Shown here: in pieces, positions 8,115-15,785 of the stretch
Layout: every line of letters starts with the position of its first letter
Position numbering within the stretch: position 1 is the first letter of the stretch
Assembly (NCBI GenBank): GCA_002314595.1
Contig: DCGP01000041.1
Coordinates: 1-64,000 of the forward strand
Direction: 5' to 3'
Source of the DNA: Clostridiales bacterium UBA1775
GTDB lineage: Bacteria; Bacillota; Clostridia; Monoglobales; Firm-18
Length of the DNA stretch: 64,000 nt
Translations under genes and position numbers: made by a program
The notes under the pieces: model-generated
What the model saw: the letters and a program-made list of their open reading frames with translations, nothing else
The model's database searches: none
What the model was told of the DNA's origin: nothing

Positions 8115-9194
8115 ATGAAAAAATATTTGTCGTCTGCTGTAATAATATATATATTGTTCGGTCTTGTGGTAATGCCAAAAGCTTGTATCAATTACGCCTC
8201 ACAAGGTGTTTTGTTGTGTTTAAAAACAGTTGTGCCATCCCTTTTTCCGTTTTTTATCTGTTCTAAAATATTAACAAAAAATGGCTTTGCAAATGTAATA
8301 AGCAAGCCATTACAGCCTATAATTCGCCCTGTTTTCAATGTGCCGTCCTACGGAGCATTTGCCTTTGTAATAGGGATTTTAAGTGGTTGCCCGGTTGGAG
8401 CACAGACTGTTTGTGATATGTATAGTCAAGGATTATGTTCTAAGGCAGAGGCTCAAAGGATGATATGCTTTTGCAACAACTCAGGTCCTTTATTTATTAT
8501 AGGCTCTGTTGCAACAGGCTTACTTGGGTTTTCAAGCATAGGTTGGGTGCTTTTGGTTTCTAACATTATTTCTGCAATAGTTATAGGCTTAATAGTGGCA
8601 AAATATAAAAAGTCGGAAAAAATAAGCATTAGTTTGTTTAACCCCCAAAACAAAAGCCAAGACTACATATCTGCGTCTATAAAGGAATCAATTTACACAA
8701 CTGCTTACGTATGTGGATTTGTAATAATATTTTCTGTAATGTGTGGGTTAATCAAAGGTTGTGGATTTATTGAAAGCATAATTCCAAATGACAATTTCAG
8801 AGGAATATTTTACGGAATGTTAGAAATGACTAACGGAATAGCAGAAATGTGTAAGTCCAAAGTCAGCACGGAACTAATCTGCGCCATATCATTTGTTGTT
8901 GGCTTTGGTGGAGTATCTGTAATTTTGCAGGTAGATGGCATCATTTCAAAATACAAGCTTTCAATATGGATATTTATAGCTTCAAAATTTGTGCAAGGCT
9001 TGGTGTCCTCATTTACGACCTACACCATTTTAAAATTTGCTAACCTTAACCTGCCTGTTTTTATGTCGCAAGCTGACAGTTTTACATCACTAAACTGCTG
9101 GGCATATTCTACAAAGTTTTTGTTGATATTTATAGGTTTGGGAATATCCTTGTCAATCACAACATTTATAGGACGAATATTGCGACGAATGTAA
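8115..9194 (+). CDS. ylbJ: Sporulation integral membrane protein YlbJ
   Basis: This protein of about 359 residues has roughly eight transmembrane segments and the nucleoside-recognition (Gate) type sequence. Family signatures include VVPSLFPFFICSKIL and GILSGCPVGAQTVCDMYSQG, followed by CNNSGPLFIIGSV. YlbJ is a SigE-controlled membrane protein needed for spore cortex formation in Bacillus. I chose the ATG at 8115, which is preceded by GTTGGAG; an upstream in-frame ATG at 8082 lacks a ribosome site. The gene diverges from the yqfC operon, so the 78 bp between them should hold promoters for both. Confidence 0.92.
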   Translation: MKKYLSSAVIIYILFGLVVMPKACINYASQGVLLCLKTVVPSLFPFFICSKILTKNGFANVISKPLQPIIRPVFNVPSYGAFAFVIGILSGCPVGAQTVCDMYSQGLCSKAEAQRMICFCNNSGPLFIIGSVATGLLGFSSIGWVLLVSNIISAIVIGLIVAKYKKSEKISISLFNPQNKSQDYISASIKESIYTTAYVCGFVIIFSVMCGLIKGCGFIESIIPNDNFRGIFYGMLEMTNGIAEMCKSKVSTELICAISFVVGFGGVSVILQVDGIISKYKLSIWIFIASKFVQGLVSSFTTYTILKFANLNLPVFMSQADSFTSLNCWAYSTKFLLIFIGLGISLSITTFIGRILRRM

Positions 9195-9205
9195 AGGTTT
9201 TGTAA

Positions 9206-9233
9206 TGGACATATTATACAGTATGGATATAAT
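9206..9233 (+). promoter_or_regulatory. Candidate promoter of the spoIIA operon
   Basis: TGGACA (9206-9211), 16 bp and TATAAT (9228-9233) resemble a SigA promoter. In Bacillus this operon is driven by SigH. I did not find a convincing SigH sequence here, so which factor acts is open. Confidence 0.4.
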
Positions 9234-9263
9234 TATGTTATTAAATTACAAAGGAGGAACATT

Positions 9264-9593
9264 ATGACAACCCAATTTGAGTATGACAATGATGCTATGA
9301 TTGTCAAATTAGGCAGAGAGCTTGACCAACACTATGCCGCTATGTTAAGAGGTGAAATTGACAGACAAGCTACAAGCAGAAGTATACGTAAAATCATATT
9401 TGACTTTACAAATGTTGAGTTTATGGACAGTTCTGGCATTGGAGTAATTATGGGCAGATACAGGCTTATGCAGTCTGTGGGTGGCACAGTTTCTGCATTT
9501 GGAGCAAACAACAGATTACAAAAACTAATAGAAATGTCCGGAATTAAGCGAATTGTTTCGTTTTATACCGACAGACAGTCGGCAATTAAATAA
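9264..9593 (+). CDS. spoIIAA: Anti-sigma F factor antagonist SpoIIAA
   Basis: A STAS-domain protein of 109 residues. It binds and displaces SpoIIAB from SigF in the forespore once dephosphorylated by SpoIIE. The phosphorylated serine is Ser56 in FMDSSGIGVIMGRY, matching Ser58 of the Bacillus protein. A strong AAAGGAGG ribosome site precedes the ATG. It heads the spoIIAA-spoIIAB-sigF operon, with 13 bp to the next gene. Length and sequence are normal for the family. Confidence 0.96.
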   Translation: MTTQFEYDNDAMIVKLGRELDQHYAAMLRGEIDRQATSRSIRKIIFDFTNVEFMDSSGIGVIMGRYRLMQSVGGTVSAFGANNRLQKLIEMSGIKRIVSFYTDRQSAIK

Positions 9594-9606
9594 AGGAGGG
9601 TAGCAA

Positions 9607-10026
9607 ATGTCTTATCAAAATAAAATCAAAATACAATTTCTAAACAAATCTGCAAATGAAGGCTTCGCAAGAATTGCAGTTGCAGCCTTTGTGTCCCAAA
9701 CAGATGTTACTGTTGAACAGCTTGCAGATATTAAAACTTCGGTATCCGAAGCAGTTACAAATGCCATAGTCCACGGTTATGAAAGCCTTGTTGGATACAT
9801 AACTTTAGAATGTGAGCTTGCAAATAATCAAATTACAATCACAGTTTCTGACTGTGGCAGAGGAATGTCCGACGTAGAGCTTGCCCGTCAGCCACTATAT
9901 ACTTCTCGCCCTGAGCTTGAACGCTCCGGCATGGGCTTTACCGTAATGGAAACATTTATGGACAATGTTGAGGTTACATCAAGCTTGGGTATGGGCACAA
10001 CTGTAAAGATGACAAAGATACTTTAG
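9607..10026 (+). CDS. spoIIAB: Anti-sigma F factor / serine kinase SpoIIAB
   Basis: This 139-residue GHKL-type kinase holds SigF inactive and phosphorylates SpoIIAA. The ATP-binding boxes are visible: N box VSEAVTNAIVHGY (about residues 47-59), G1 box VSDCGRGM and G2 box RSGMGFTVM. AGGAGGG lies 7-8 bases before the ATG. It sits in the invariant order between spoIIAA and sigF, and its length is close to the ~146 residues usual in Bacillus. Confidence 0.96.
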   Translation: MSYQNKIKIQFLNKSANEGFARIAVAAFVSQTDVTVEQLADIKTSVSEAVTNAIVHGYESLVGYITLECELANNQITITVSDCGRGMSDVELARQPLYTSRPELERSGMGFTVMETFMDNVEVTSSLGMGTTVKMTKIL

Positions 10027-10036
10027 GGGTGATACT

Positions 10037-10756
10037 TTGGAATACAAAGACATTTACCAAGCAATATCACTTGCCAAGTATGGTGATAAGGATGCAAGAG
10101 AGTATGTTGTTACATACAATACAGGCCTTGTGTGGAGTATTGTTAAAAAGTTTATGGGCAGAGGTTACGACCCTGACGACCTGTTTCAAATAGGCTCTAT
10201 CGGGCTTATTAAGGCTATGGATAAATTTGATAAAGACTTTAATGTTAAATTTTCCACCTATGCTGTTCCTTTAATAATGGGAGAAATTAAAAGGCACATT
10301 AGAGATGACGGAATTATTAAGGTAAGCCGTAATATTAAGGAAATTGCCATAAAGGCAAGGTCTGCAACGGACAAGCTTTCAAAGAAATTGGGCAAAGAGC
10401 TGTCAGTTAAAGAAATTGCCGAATATATTGGAGTACCGGCAGAGGAGATTGCAATTGCACTTGATGCCACGGTTGTACCTGAATCTATTAACGCCTCCAT
10501 AGGTGATGATGGCAAGGAGCTTGGGGAAACCATAGCCTGTAAAGGAGATATGGAACAGGCAATTATTAGTCGTATTGCCATTAAAGATGCACTTTGCAGG
10601 CTGGCATATAGAGAAAGGCAAGTTATAATTTTAAGATATTTTAATGATAAAACACAATTACAAATAGCAAAACTGCTTGGGATTTCACAGGTTCAAGTTT
10701 CGAGAATAGAAAAAAGGGTTCTACAAAAAATGAAAAAAATGATAGTAGGGTTGTAG
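10037..10756 (+). CDS. sigF: RNA polymerase sigma-F factor (forespore)
   Basis: A SigB/SigF/SigG-family sigma factor of 239 residues and the first forespore-specific factor in sporulation. Region 2 shows DPDDLFQIGSIGLIKAMDKFD, region 3 KELSVKEIAEYIGVPAEEI, and region 4 the HTH TQLQIAKLLGISQVQVSRIEKR. Translation starts at TTG (10037) behind GGGGTGA. It follows spoIIAB by 10 bp, so it is SigF rather than SigG, which normally lies beside sigE. Confidence 0.95.
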   Translation: MEYKDIYQAISLAKYGDKDAREYVVTYNTGLVWSIVKKFMGRGYDPDDLFQIGSIGLIKAMDKFDKDFNVKFSTYAVPLIMGEIKRHIRDDGIIKVSRNIKEIAIKARSATDKLSKKLGKELSVKEIAEYIGVPAEEIAIALDATVVPESINASIGDDGKELGETIACKGDMEQAIISRIAIKDALCRLAYRERQVIILRYFNDKTQLQIAKLLGISQVQVSRIEKRVLQKMKKMIVGL

Positions 10757-10846
10757 GAAAATGCACCGACTCTACCCAAAGAACAAAAAGCATTTATATA
10801 GTTGTTTTTAAGCCAAAAGGAACAAAAAGCTTTTTGGAACAGAAAT

Positions 10847-10884
10847 AAAAAACCAAGGTTATTACACATATAACCTTGGTTTTA
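10847..10884. terminator. Terminator shared by the spoIIA operon and bioY
   Basis: A long dyad with arms ACCAAGGTTAT and ATAACCTTGGT, flanked by A- and T-runs, can stop both convergent transcripts. The bioY stop codon lies inside the hairpin. Between sigF and this hairpin (10757-10846), GAACAAAAAGC occurs twice, and a weaker dyad CCAAAA/TTTTGG is present. Confidence 0.8.
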
Positions 10885-11380
10885 ATTTTTTAATCAAAAT
10901 AACAGAAGCAATTATTTTTAATATGTCCCCAACAACAAAGGGCAACACGCAAATTGCAAGGGCTGAAACAACAGGTGTATGGGTAATTAGTGAATAACCT
11001 ACTGTGCCAAAGCCATAGCAAACTGTTGTTGCAATCAGCATACCTAACACCTTAGCCCAAATGCTTTTAAATTTATCGTAAAAAACACCTACGATAAACA
11101 CCATTGGCAAATATCCAATAATAAACCCACCGGTAGGCCCTGCAATTACACCAAGTCCACCACGAAATGCAGAAAATACAGGCACTCCCACAGCACCTAA
11201 CAATATGTATACAGCAACACTTAATGTGCCATATTTTTTACCTAACACACCACCTGAAACCATTACCCCTGCTGTTGTCAAATTTACAGGCACAACACCT
11301 ATTGGAATAATTATTTGGGACAAAATCGCCAAAAATACTGCTTGCAGTGATGTATACACAATTTTCCTTGTTTTAATCAC
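10862..11380 (-). CDS. bioY: Biotin transporter substrate-binding protein BioY
   Basis: BioY is the S-component of an ECF-type biotin importer. The protein has about six transmembrane helices and the family signatures VNLTTAGVMVSGGVLGKKYG and GPTGGFIIGYLPMVFIVG. I place the start at the GTG at 11380 (MIKTRKIVYTSLQ), preceded by GGAAAAGG. The longer in-frame ATG at 11416 overlaps the promoter -10 box and so cannot normally be transcribed in full. No biotin synthesis genes or EcfAT components are nearby, so it must share an energising module encoded elsewhere, or work alone. Confidence 0.92.
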   Translation of the reverse strand: MIKTRKIVYTSLQAVFLAILSQIIIPIGVVPVNLTTAGVMVSGGVLGKKYGTLSVAVYILLGAVGVPVFSAFRGGLGVIAGPTGGFIIGYLPMVFIVGVFYDKFKSIWAKVLGMLIATTVCYGFGTVGYSLITHTPVVSALAICVLPFVVGDILKIIASVILIKKLKPRLYV

Positions 11381-11414
11381 CTTTACAACCTTTTCCTTTT
11401 GTTTTTTCAAAAAC

Positions 11415-11479
11415 ATTATACTTTAATGCAAAAAAAATGTCAACAAAATGTTGACAAAAATACAAAAATGTTATACAAT
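11415..11479. promoter_or_regulatory. Back-to-back divergent promoters of bioY and the AbrB-type gene
   Basis: Minus strand: TTGACA (11438-11443), 17 bp, TATAAT (11415-11420) for bioY. Plus strand: TTGACA (11451-11456), 17 bp, TACAAT (11474-11479) for the AbrB-type gene. The two -35 boxes face outward and form one palindrome, TGTCAACAAAATGTTGACA (11438-11456), to which a single regulator could bind to block both. It does not match the longer BirA operator spacing. Confidence 0.7.
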
Positions 11480-11512
11480 TAACTTGGAATTTTACGAAAG
11501 AGGTGAAATTTT

Positions 11513-11755
11513 ATGAAGTCAACAGGAATCGTTAGAAAAATCGATGAAGTTGGCAGAATAGTATTGCCAAAGGAAATGAGAGATGTTTTAGGCATCGACT
11601 ACAAAGATCCTATGGAAATCTATGCTGACGAGGACAAGATTGTTCTAAAGAAGTACGAAAACGAATGTGTCTTCTGTGGAAATACTGCTAAGTTACTTTC
11701 CTTTAAAGGAAGAACAGTTTGTGAGAAGTGCAAAAAAGAATTCGCAAGACTCTAA
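11513..11755 (+). CDS. AbrB-type transition regulator with C-terminal zinc ribbon
   Basis: An 80-residue protein. The first ~50 residues are an AbrB/SpoVT swapped-hairpin DNA-binding domain (GIVRKIDEVGRIVLPKEMRDVLGI). A CxxC...CxxC zinc ribbon follows (CVFC and CEKC). AbrB-type regulators form dimers or tetramers that bind AT-rich promoter DNA and control post-exponential genes. The zinc-ribbon variant is common in Clostridia. An AGAGGTG ribosome site precedes the ATG. It diverges from bioY and shares the overlapping promoter palindrome, so autoregulation and bioY control are plausible inferences. Confidence 0.9.
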   Translation: MKSTGIVRKIDEVGRIVLPKEMRDVLGIDYKDPMEIYADEDKIVLKKYENECVFCGNTAKLLSFKGRTVCEKCKKEFARL

Positions 11756-11770
11756 TGAAAGGCCCATATT

Positions 11771-11802
11771 AAAACAGAGTACAGTTTACTGTACTCTGTT
11801 TT
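11771..11802 (+). terminator. Terminator of the AbrB-type gene
   Basis: A perfect 14-bp dyad AAAACAGAGTACAG / CTGTACTCTGTTTT with a TTTA loop, ending in T-rich sequence. Confidence 0.85.
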
Positions 11803-11813
11803 ATTGTATACGG

Positions 11814-11848
11814 AAAATAGGCAACTGAAAAATCAGTTGCCTATTTTT
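11814..11848. terminator. Terminator facing the DUF3006 gene
   Basis: A perfect 15-bp stem AAAATAGGCAACTGA / TCAGTTGCCTATTTT with an AAAA loop. It overlaps the end of the minus-strand DUF3006 gene and can also backstop the plus strand. Confidence 0.85.
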
Positions 11849-12044
11849 ATCTATTAAACAAATTATCTAATCTTTTTTGTGCTATATCCTCTTGGTTTTT
11901 AGTTTCTTCCTTATCAATTGCAAGGTCTATAATATCACTTTCCTTTACTCCCTTAGGAAGATAGCAAACATCAATATCAAAGGTTTTGCCGTTACATTCT
12001 ACAACTGCAATGTTGCCCTCTATTCTATCAACAATCCATTTCAT
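11847..12044 (-). CDS. DUF3006 domain protein
   Basis: A 65-residue protein starting MKWIVDRIEGNIAVVECNGKTFDIDVCYLPKGVKESDII, the typical all-beta DUF3006 pattern, followed by a charged helical tail. The family is small and of unknown function; members are often found beside secreted or lipid-linked enzymes in Firmicutes. It lies 8 bp after the membrane-anchored cyclophilin on the same strand and is probably co-transcribed. An AGGTGATA ribosome site precedes the ATG. Confidence 0.8.
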   Translation of the reverse strand: MKWIVDRIEGNIAVVECNGKTFDIDVCYLPKGVKESDIIDLAIDKEETKNQEDIAQKRLDNLFNR

Positions 12045-12052
12045 AGTATCAC

Positions 12053-12754
12053 CTATTTACCCATTTTTTCAGGCTTTGGATAAGTTTCTCCCTTAGTGTC
12101 TACACGAACCTTTTTCATCACTTGGTCTGTAAGAGGCTTATCCACGCTATCTGTTTCTGTTTTAGAAATTGCATCTGCTACGTCCATACCCTCTGTTACT
12201 TTACCAAATGACGCATAGTTTCCGTCAAGCTCGGCATTTGTTTCAACCATAATAAAGAATTGGCTACCTGCACTATCTGCAAGGAATGCTGTCCTTGCCA
12301 TAGATACGACACCACGCTCGTGCTTTAAGTCATTTTGGAAACCATTGTTTGTAAACTCACCTCTAATAAAGTAACCGGGGCCACCTGTTCCGTCTCCCTT
12401 AGGGTCGCCACCTTGAATCATAAAGCCTTCAATACAACGGTGGAAAATCAAACCGTCATAAAATCCACTGTTTGCAAGGTCTATAAAATTACACACTGTA
12501 TTTGGTGCAATTTCGGGATAAAGCTCAAAAACAATTTTTTTGCCGTCCTGCATTTCAATTGTTGCAACCGGATTTTTAGTAATATCCATATCCTTAACTT
12601 CCTCGGCAGTTTCTGTTCCCCATTCCCCTGTACCGTATTTGTTAGGCACTGTCTTTTTCATAGCGTCCTTTACAGAAATAACTGTTAATGTTATTATACC
12701 TGCAACTAAAACACCTATAATTGATAAAATAATAATTAGTGTTTTCTTTGACAT
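12053..12754 (-). CDS. Membrane-anchored cyclophilin-type peptidyl-prolyl isomerase
   Basis: This protein of about 233 residues has an N-terminal hydrophobic helix (LIIILSIIGVLVAGIITLTV, about residues 5-24) that serves as an uncleaved anchor, since no lipobox cysteine is visible. A ~45-residue linker leads to a complete cyclophilin domain (NTVCNFIDLANSGFYDGLIFHR, MIQGGDPKGDGTGGPGYF, SMARTAFLADSAGSQFFI). It should therefore assist folding of exported proteins outside the membrane. I chose ATG 12754, preceded by GGAGG with 7-bp spacing. It resembles the cytosolic cyclophilin at 3540-4067 closely in the catalytic domain. Confidence 0.92.
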   Translation of the reverse strand: MSKKTLIIILSIIGVLVAGIITLTVISVKDAMKKTVPNKYGTGEWGTETAEEVKDMDITKNPVATIEMQDGKKIVFELYPEIAPNTVCNFIDLANSGFYDGLIFHRCIEGFMIQGGDPKGDGTGGPGYFIRGEFTNNGFQNDLKHERGVVSMARTAFLADSAGSQFFIMVETNAELDGNYASFGKVTEGMDVADAISKTETDSVDKPLTDQVMKKVRVDTKGETYPKPEKMGK

Positions 12755-12784
12755 TTGCAAACCTCCAAAATATTAAAAATTGTC

Positions 12785-12813
12785 TTGTATAAAACAAAAA
12801 TAAATGATATAAT
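12785..12813 (+). promoter_or_regulatory. SigA-type promoter of the ruvC operon
   Basis: TTGTAT (12785-12790), 17 bp and TATAAT (12808-12813) lie 48 bp upstream of the ruvC start. Confidence 0.6.
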
Positions 12814-12860
12814 TATTATAATATTATTTTATTAAAATTGCAATAGAAACAGGTGAAAAA

Positions 12861-13367
12861 ATGAGAATATTGGGAATTGACCCGGGAATTGCCATTGTAG
12901 GATTTGGAATAATTGAATATGACAATGTGAAATTTAAGGTAATTGACTATGGTGCAATTACGTCCCCTGCCCATACTCCTACACCTTCAAGGCTTAAAAT
13001 GATTTACGATGACATAAACTACGTTATTGATAAATATAAGCCTGATGAAATTGCAATTGAAGAACTTTTTTACAACAACAACGCCAAAACTGTTATAAAC
13101 GTTGGACAGGCAAGAGGAGTGCTGATTTTGGCAGGTGAAAACCACAACATTCCGGTTTTTGAATACACTCCCTTACAGGTAAAGCAAGGTGTTGTAGGTT
13201 ACGGACGAGCTGTTAAAAAGCAAGTGCAGGAAATGGTTAAAAATATTTTAGGCTTAAAGGAAGTGCCAAAGCCTGACGATACAGCAGATGCCCTTGCTAT
13301 TGCTATATGCCACGCCCATGCAGGTGGTGGAGTAAACAGGCTGATTACTGCATTAAAAGACAGATAG
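12861..13367 (+). CDS. ruvC: Holliday junction endonuclease RuvC
   Basis: RuvC is the dimeric resolvase that cuts Holliday junctions during homologous recombination. The protein has 168 residues, a normal length. The RNase H-fold catalytic acids are visible in MRILGIDPGIAIVGFG (Asp7), IAIEELFYNNNAKT and DDTADALAIAICHAH. An AGGTGA ribosome site precedes the ATG. It is followed by ruvA after 11 bp. The usual third partner, ruvB, is not here; era follows instead. Confidence 0.95.
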   Translation: MRILGIDPGIAIVGFGIIEYDNVKFKVIDYGAITSPAHTPTPSRLKMIYDDINYVIDKYKPDEIAIEELFYNNNAKTVINVGQARGVLILAGENHNIPVFEYTPLQVKQGVVGYGRAVKKQVQEMVKNILGLKEVPKPDDTADALAIAICHAHAGGGVNRLITALKDR

Positions 13368-13378
13368 GAGTAATAATT

Positions 13379-13960
13379 ATGTATGATTATATAAAAGGTA
13401 TTGTTACCAAAATTGCTGAAAACTATGCAGTCCTTGAAAATAACGGCATAGGCTACAAAATAATAACTACTAAAAATTCCTTGCAAAGCATTAAAGACAA
13501 GTCTGCAACATTTTACACCTACTTGTATGTTAGGGAGGATATTTTTGACCTTTACGGATTTACTACGGAGGAGGAGCGCTCAGCTTTTGAAATGCTTATC
13601 TCTGTTAGTGGTGTAGGCCCTAAGGCAGGTATTGCTGTGCTTTCTTGTTTAAAGGCTTCGGAGCTTGCAACTGCAATTGTTACGAACCAACCAAAGCTAA
13701 TTACATCAGCACAGGGAATTGGCCCTAAAATGGCTCAAAGAATTATTTTAGAGTTAAAGGACAAAATCAAAAACAATGACATTGTTCCGTCCTCTGTTGA
13801 CTTTGGAACAGTTGATGCAGAAAATGACACAGTTGACGCCCTAACGGTTTTGGGATATTCAAGACAGGAGGCAGTAAATGCCTTAAAGGGTGTGCCTGCC
13901 GAATATTCTGTTGAGGACAAAATAAAATATGCACTTAAAAATATGATGAAAAAGAATTGA
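13379..13960 (+). CDS. ruvA: Holliday junction branch migration protein RuvA
   Basis: A 193-residue protein that binds Holliday junctions as a tetramer and targets the RuvB motor. Domain I is an OB fold (MYDYIKGIVTKIAENYAVLENNGIGYKI), domain II has tandem helix-hairpin-helix motifs (VSGVGPKAGIAVLSCL and AQGIGPKMAQRIILEL), and domain III is the small C-terminal helical RuvB-contact domain. I chose the ATG at 13379, preceded by TAGGAG. An upstream in-frame start would lie inside ruvC and has no ribosome site. Confidence 0.95.
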   Translation: MYDYIKGIVTKIAENYAVLENNGIGYKIITTKNSLQSIKDKSATFYTYLYVREDIFDLYGFTTEEERSAFEMLISVSGVGPKAGIAVLSCLKASELATAIVTNQPKLITSAQGIGPKMAQRIILELKDKIKNNDIVPSSVDFGTVDAENDTVDALTVLGYSRQEAVNALKGVPAEYSVEDKIKYALKNMMKKN

Positions 13961-13975
13961 TATAGGAGAAAATAT

Positions 13976-14866
13976 ATGTTTAAATCAGGCTTTATTTCAA
14001 TTATGGGCAGACCTAATGCAGGTAAATCTACATTGCTAAATGCAATGTTAGGTGAAAAAATTGCAGCTGTTTCTTCCAAGCCACAAACTACAAGAACTCA
14101 AATTATGGGGGTGCTTACCCACGAAAATTGTCAGTTTGTGTTTGTGGACACCCCCGGTATTCACAAGCCTAAAAACAAATTGGGCAAATTTATGGTAAAA
14201 GAGGCTGAAACAAGCACAGATGAGGCTGATATTATACTATACCTTGTTGATGCTTCAACTTTTAATTTTGAAAGAGAACAAGAGGTTTTAGACGGTATTA
14301 ACGGCAAAAACATTATTCTTATTATCAACAAAACAGACAAGGTAGAAGAAAAGGAAAACATATTGCCAATAATTGCCAATATGAGTAATTACAGGGAATT
14401 TGAGGAAATTGTTCCAATTTCTGCACTTAAAAAAGATGGTGTGGAGGATTTGCTTAATTTGATTGAAGAAAAATTGCCGGAGGGTCCTAAATTTTTCCCT
14501 GATGACACCTTAACAGACCAACCTGAAAAGCAGATTGTTGCTGAATTTATCAGGGAAAAACTTATGCGTAACCTAAATGACGAAATTCCATTTGGCATTG
14601 CAGTTACAACAGATTCTATGAAGTACAACGAAGGCAAAAATTTAACATCTATCAGTGCTACAATCTACTGTGAAAGAGATTCTCACAAGGCAATTATTAT
14701 CGGTAAAAAAGGCGAAACGTTAAAGAAAATCGGCTCTCAGGCAAGGCACGATTTAGAAAGATTCACTCAATCAAAGGTGTTTTTGGAGCTGTGGGTTAAG
14801 GTAAAGGATAATTGGAGAAACAGCGATATAATGCTTAAAAACTTTGGTTACAAGGAACAAAAATAG
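13976..14866 (+). CDS. era: GTPase Era
   Basis: An essential ribosome-assembly GTPase of 296 residues that binds the 3' end of 16S rRNA. G1 is GRPNAGKS (residues 11-18), G3 DTPGIH, G4 NKTD and G5 SALK. The C-terminal KH domain carries IIGKKGETLKKIGSQARHDLE. It follows ruvA by 15 bp behind a TAGGAG site. The order era-yqzL-recO downstream matches that in Bacillus. Confidence 0.96.
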   Translation: MFKSGFISIMGRPNAGKSTLLNAMLGEKIAAVSSKPQTTRTQIMGVLTHENCQFVFVDTPGIHKPKNKLGKFMVKEAETSTDEADIILYLVDASTFNFEREQEVLDGINGKNIILIINKTDKVEEKENILPIIANMSNYREFEEIVPISALKKDGVEDLLNLIEEKLPEGPKFFPDDTLTDQPEKQIVAEFIREKLMRNLNDEIPFGIAVTTDSMKYNEGKNLTSISATIYCERDSHKAIIIGKKGETLKKIGSQARHDLERFTQSKVFLELWVKVKDNWRNSDIMLKNFGYKEQK

Positions 14867-14926
14867 TAAAATTTTCATAGAATATAATTACCTTTATGGC
14901 AAAATATAATTACAGAGGTGATTATC

Positions 14927-15073
14927 ATGCTTGAAAATTTCAGTTGGGATTTTTTTACCAAAACAGGTAGTATCGAAGCCTTTTTGGAATACAAAAAAAT
15001 AAAGGATTTGAAAAGTAATGACAACGGAAATTACCACAACGGGTATGATAATAAAGGAAACCAAAGTGGGTGA
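14927..15073 (+). CDS. yqzL: YqzL-family small protein
   Basis: A 48-residue frame beginning MLENFSWDFFTKTGSIEAFL matches the YqzL pattern: an aromatic-rich start, then a TGxxxAFLxYK helix. In Bacillus yqzL also sits exactly between era and recO. AGAGGTG lies 8-10 bases before the ATG. The frame ends at TGA 15071-15073 and so overlaps the first 56 bp of recO, which is longer than the usual contact; the tail after about residue 32 is low-complexity. Function is unknown. The N-terminal match and the position make it likely to be real. Confidence 0.7.
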   Translation: MLENFSWDFFTKTGSIEAFLEYKKIKDLKSNDNGNYHNGYDNKGNQSG

Positions 15074-15749
15074 GGGCAACAAAATATTTACCATACTTAC
15101 TGCTGAACACGGCAAAATCCAAGCAAGCGGTGCAGGGGTTAGAAGCTATAAAAGTAAGTTAAGTGCCGGTTGCTCTTTGTTTTGCTATTCCAACTTTATT
15201 TTAAAGCAAGGTAAAAGCAAAACCATTTACAACATTGTTTCTGCCGAAAAACAAATGGATTTTTATGACTTGCGTTACGATTTGCACGGGCTTGCGCTTA
15301 CCAACTACTTATGCGACCTTGCTAATTACTACACAGATTCAAATATGGAATGCAAGGAAATATTAAGGCTGATTTTAAACACTGTTTATTACATAAAAAA
15401 AGAGGGTTATAATCCTAAAATTAAGCCTGTTTTTGAATTTAGGTTGCTTACTGAAAGTGGATTTTCTCCTGATTTTTACAGTTGTTCAAACTGTGGTAAT
15501 GATAAAAGCCTAGTTCATTTTTCAGTTGAAAATTCTGCTGTGCTTTGTAAAAACTGCTCCAAGGCTGAAAATTTGTCCCAAGGTACATTAGACGCAATCA
15601 GGTACATTACAAGCACAGAGCAAAAGAACATATTTAATTTTGAAATTAGTGATGATGTGCTAACCCAACTGACTAATTTGGCAGAGGAATATTTGTTGCA
15701 TAATTTAGGCAAAGTTCCAAAATCGCTGATATATTTAAAATCATTATAA
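15018..15749 (+). CDS. recO: DNA repair protein RecO
   Basis: This 243-residue protein acts in the RecFOR pathway, loading RecA at single-strand gaps. The OB-fold N-terminus shows GMIIKETKVGEGNKIFTILTAEHGKI. A zinc finger CSNCG ... CKNC occupies about residues 156-180. The helical C-terminus ends at a strong terminator. It starts inside the small yqzL gene, which suggests translational coupling; an internal ATG at 15045 is an alternative start that would shorten the overlap. Confidence 0.93.
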   Translation: MTTEITTTGMIIKETKVGEGNKIFTILTAEHGKIQASGAGVRSYKSKLSAGCSLFCYSNFILKQGKSKTIYNIVSAEKQMDFYDLRYDLHGLALTNYLCDLANYYTDSNMECKEILRLILNTVYYIKKEGYNPKIKPVFEFRLLTESGFSPDFYSCSNCGNDKSLVHFSVENSAVLCKNCSKAENLSQGTLDAIRYITSTEQKNIFNFEISDDVLTQLTNLAEEYLLHNLGKVPKSLIYLKSL

Positions 15750-15781
15750 AAGGAGTTGTAGAATTTTGCTACAACTCCTTT
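15749..15781 (+). terminator. Terminator of the ruvC-recO operon
   Basis: A perfect 13-bp stem AAAGGAGTTGTAG / CTACAACTCCTTT with an AATTTTG loop, followed by T-rich sequence. An almost identical hairpin occurs at 45296-45330 beside a related intergenic repeat. Confidence 0.88.
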
Positions 15782-15785
15782 TTAA

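Noticed and set aside
11438..11456. BirA operator for bioY
   Set aside because: The palindrome is explained by two opposed -35 boxes, and its 5-bp centre does not fit the long spacer of known BirA sites.
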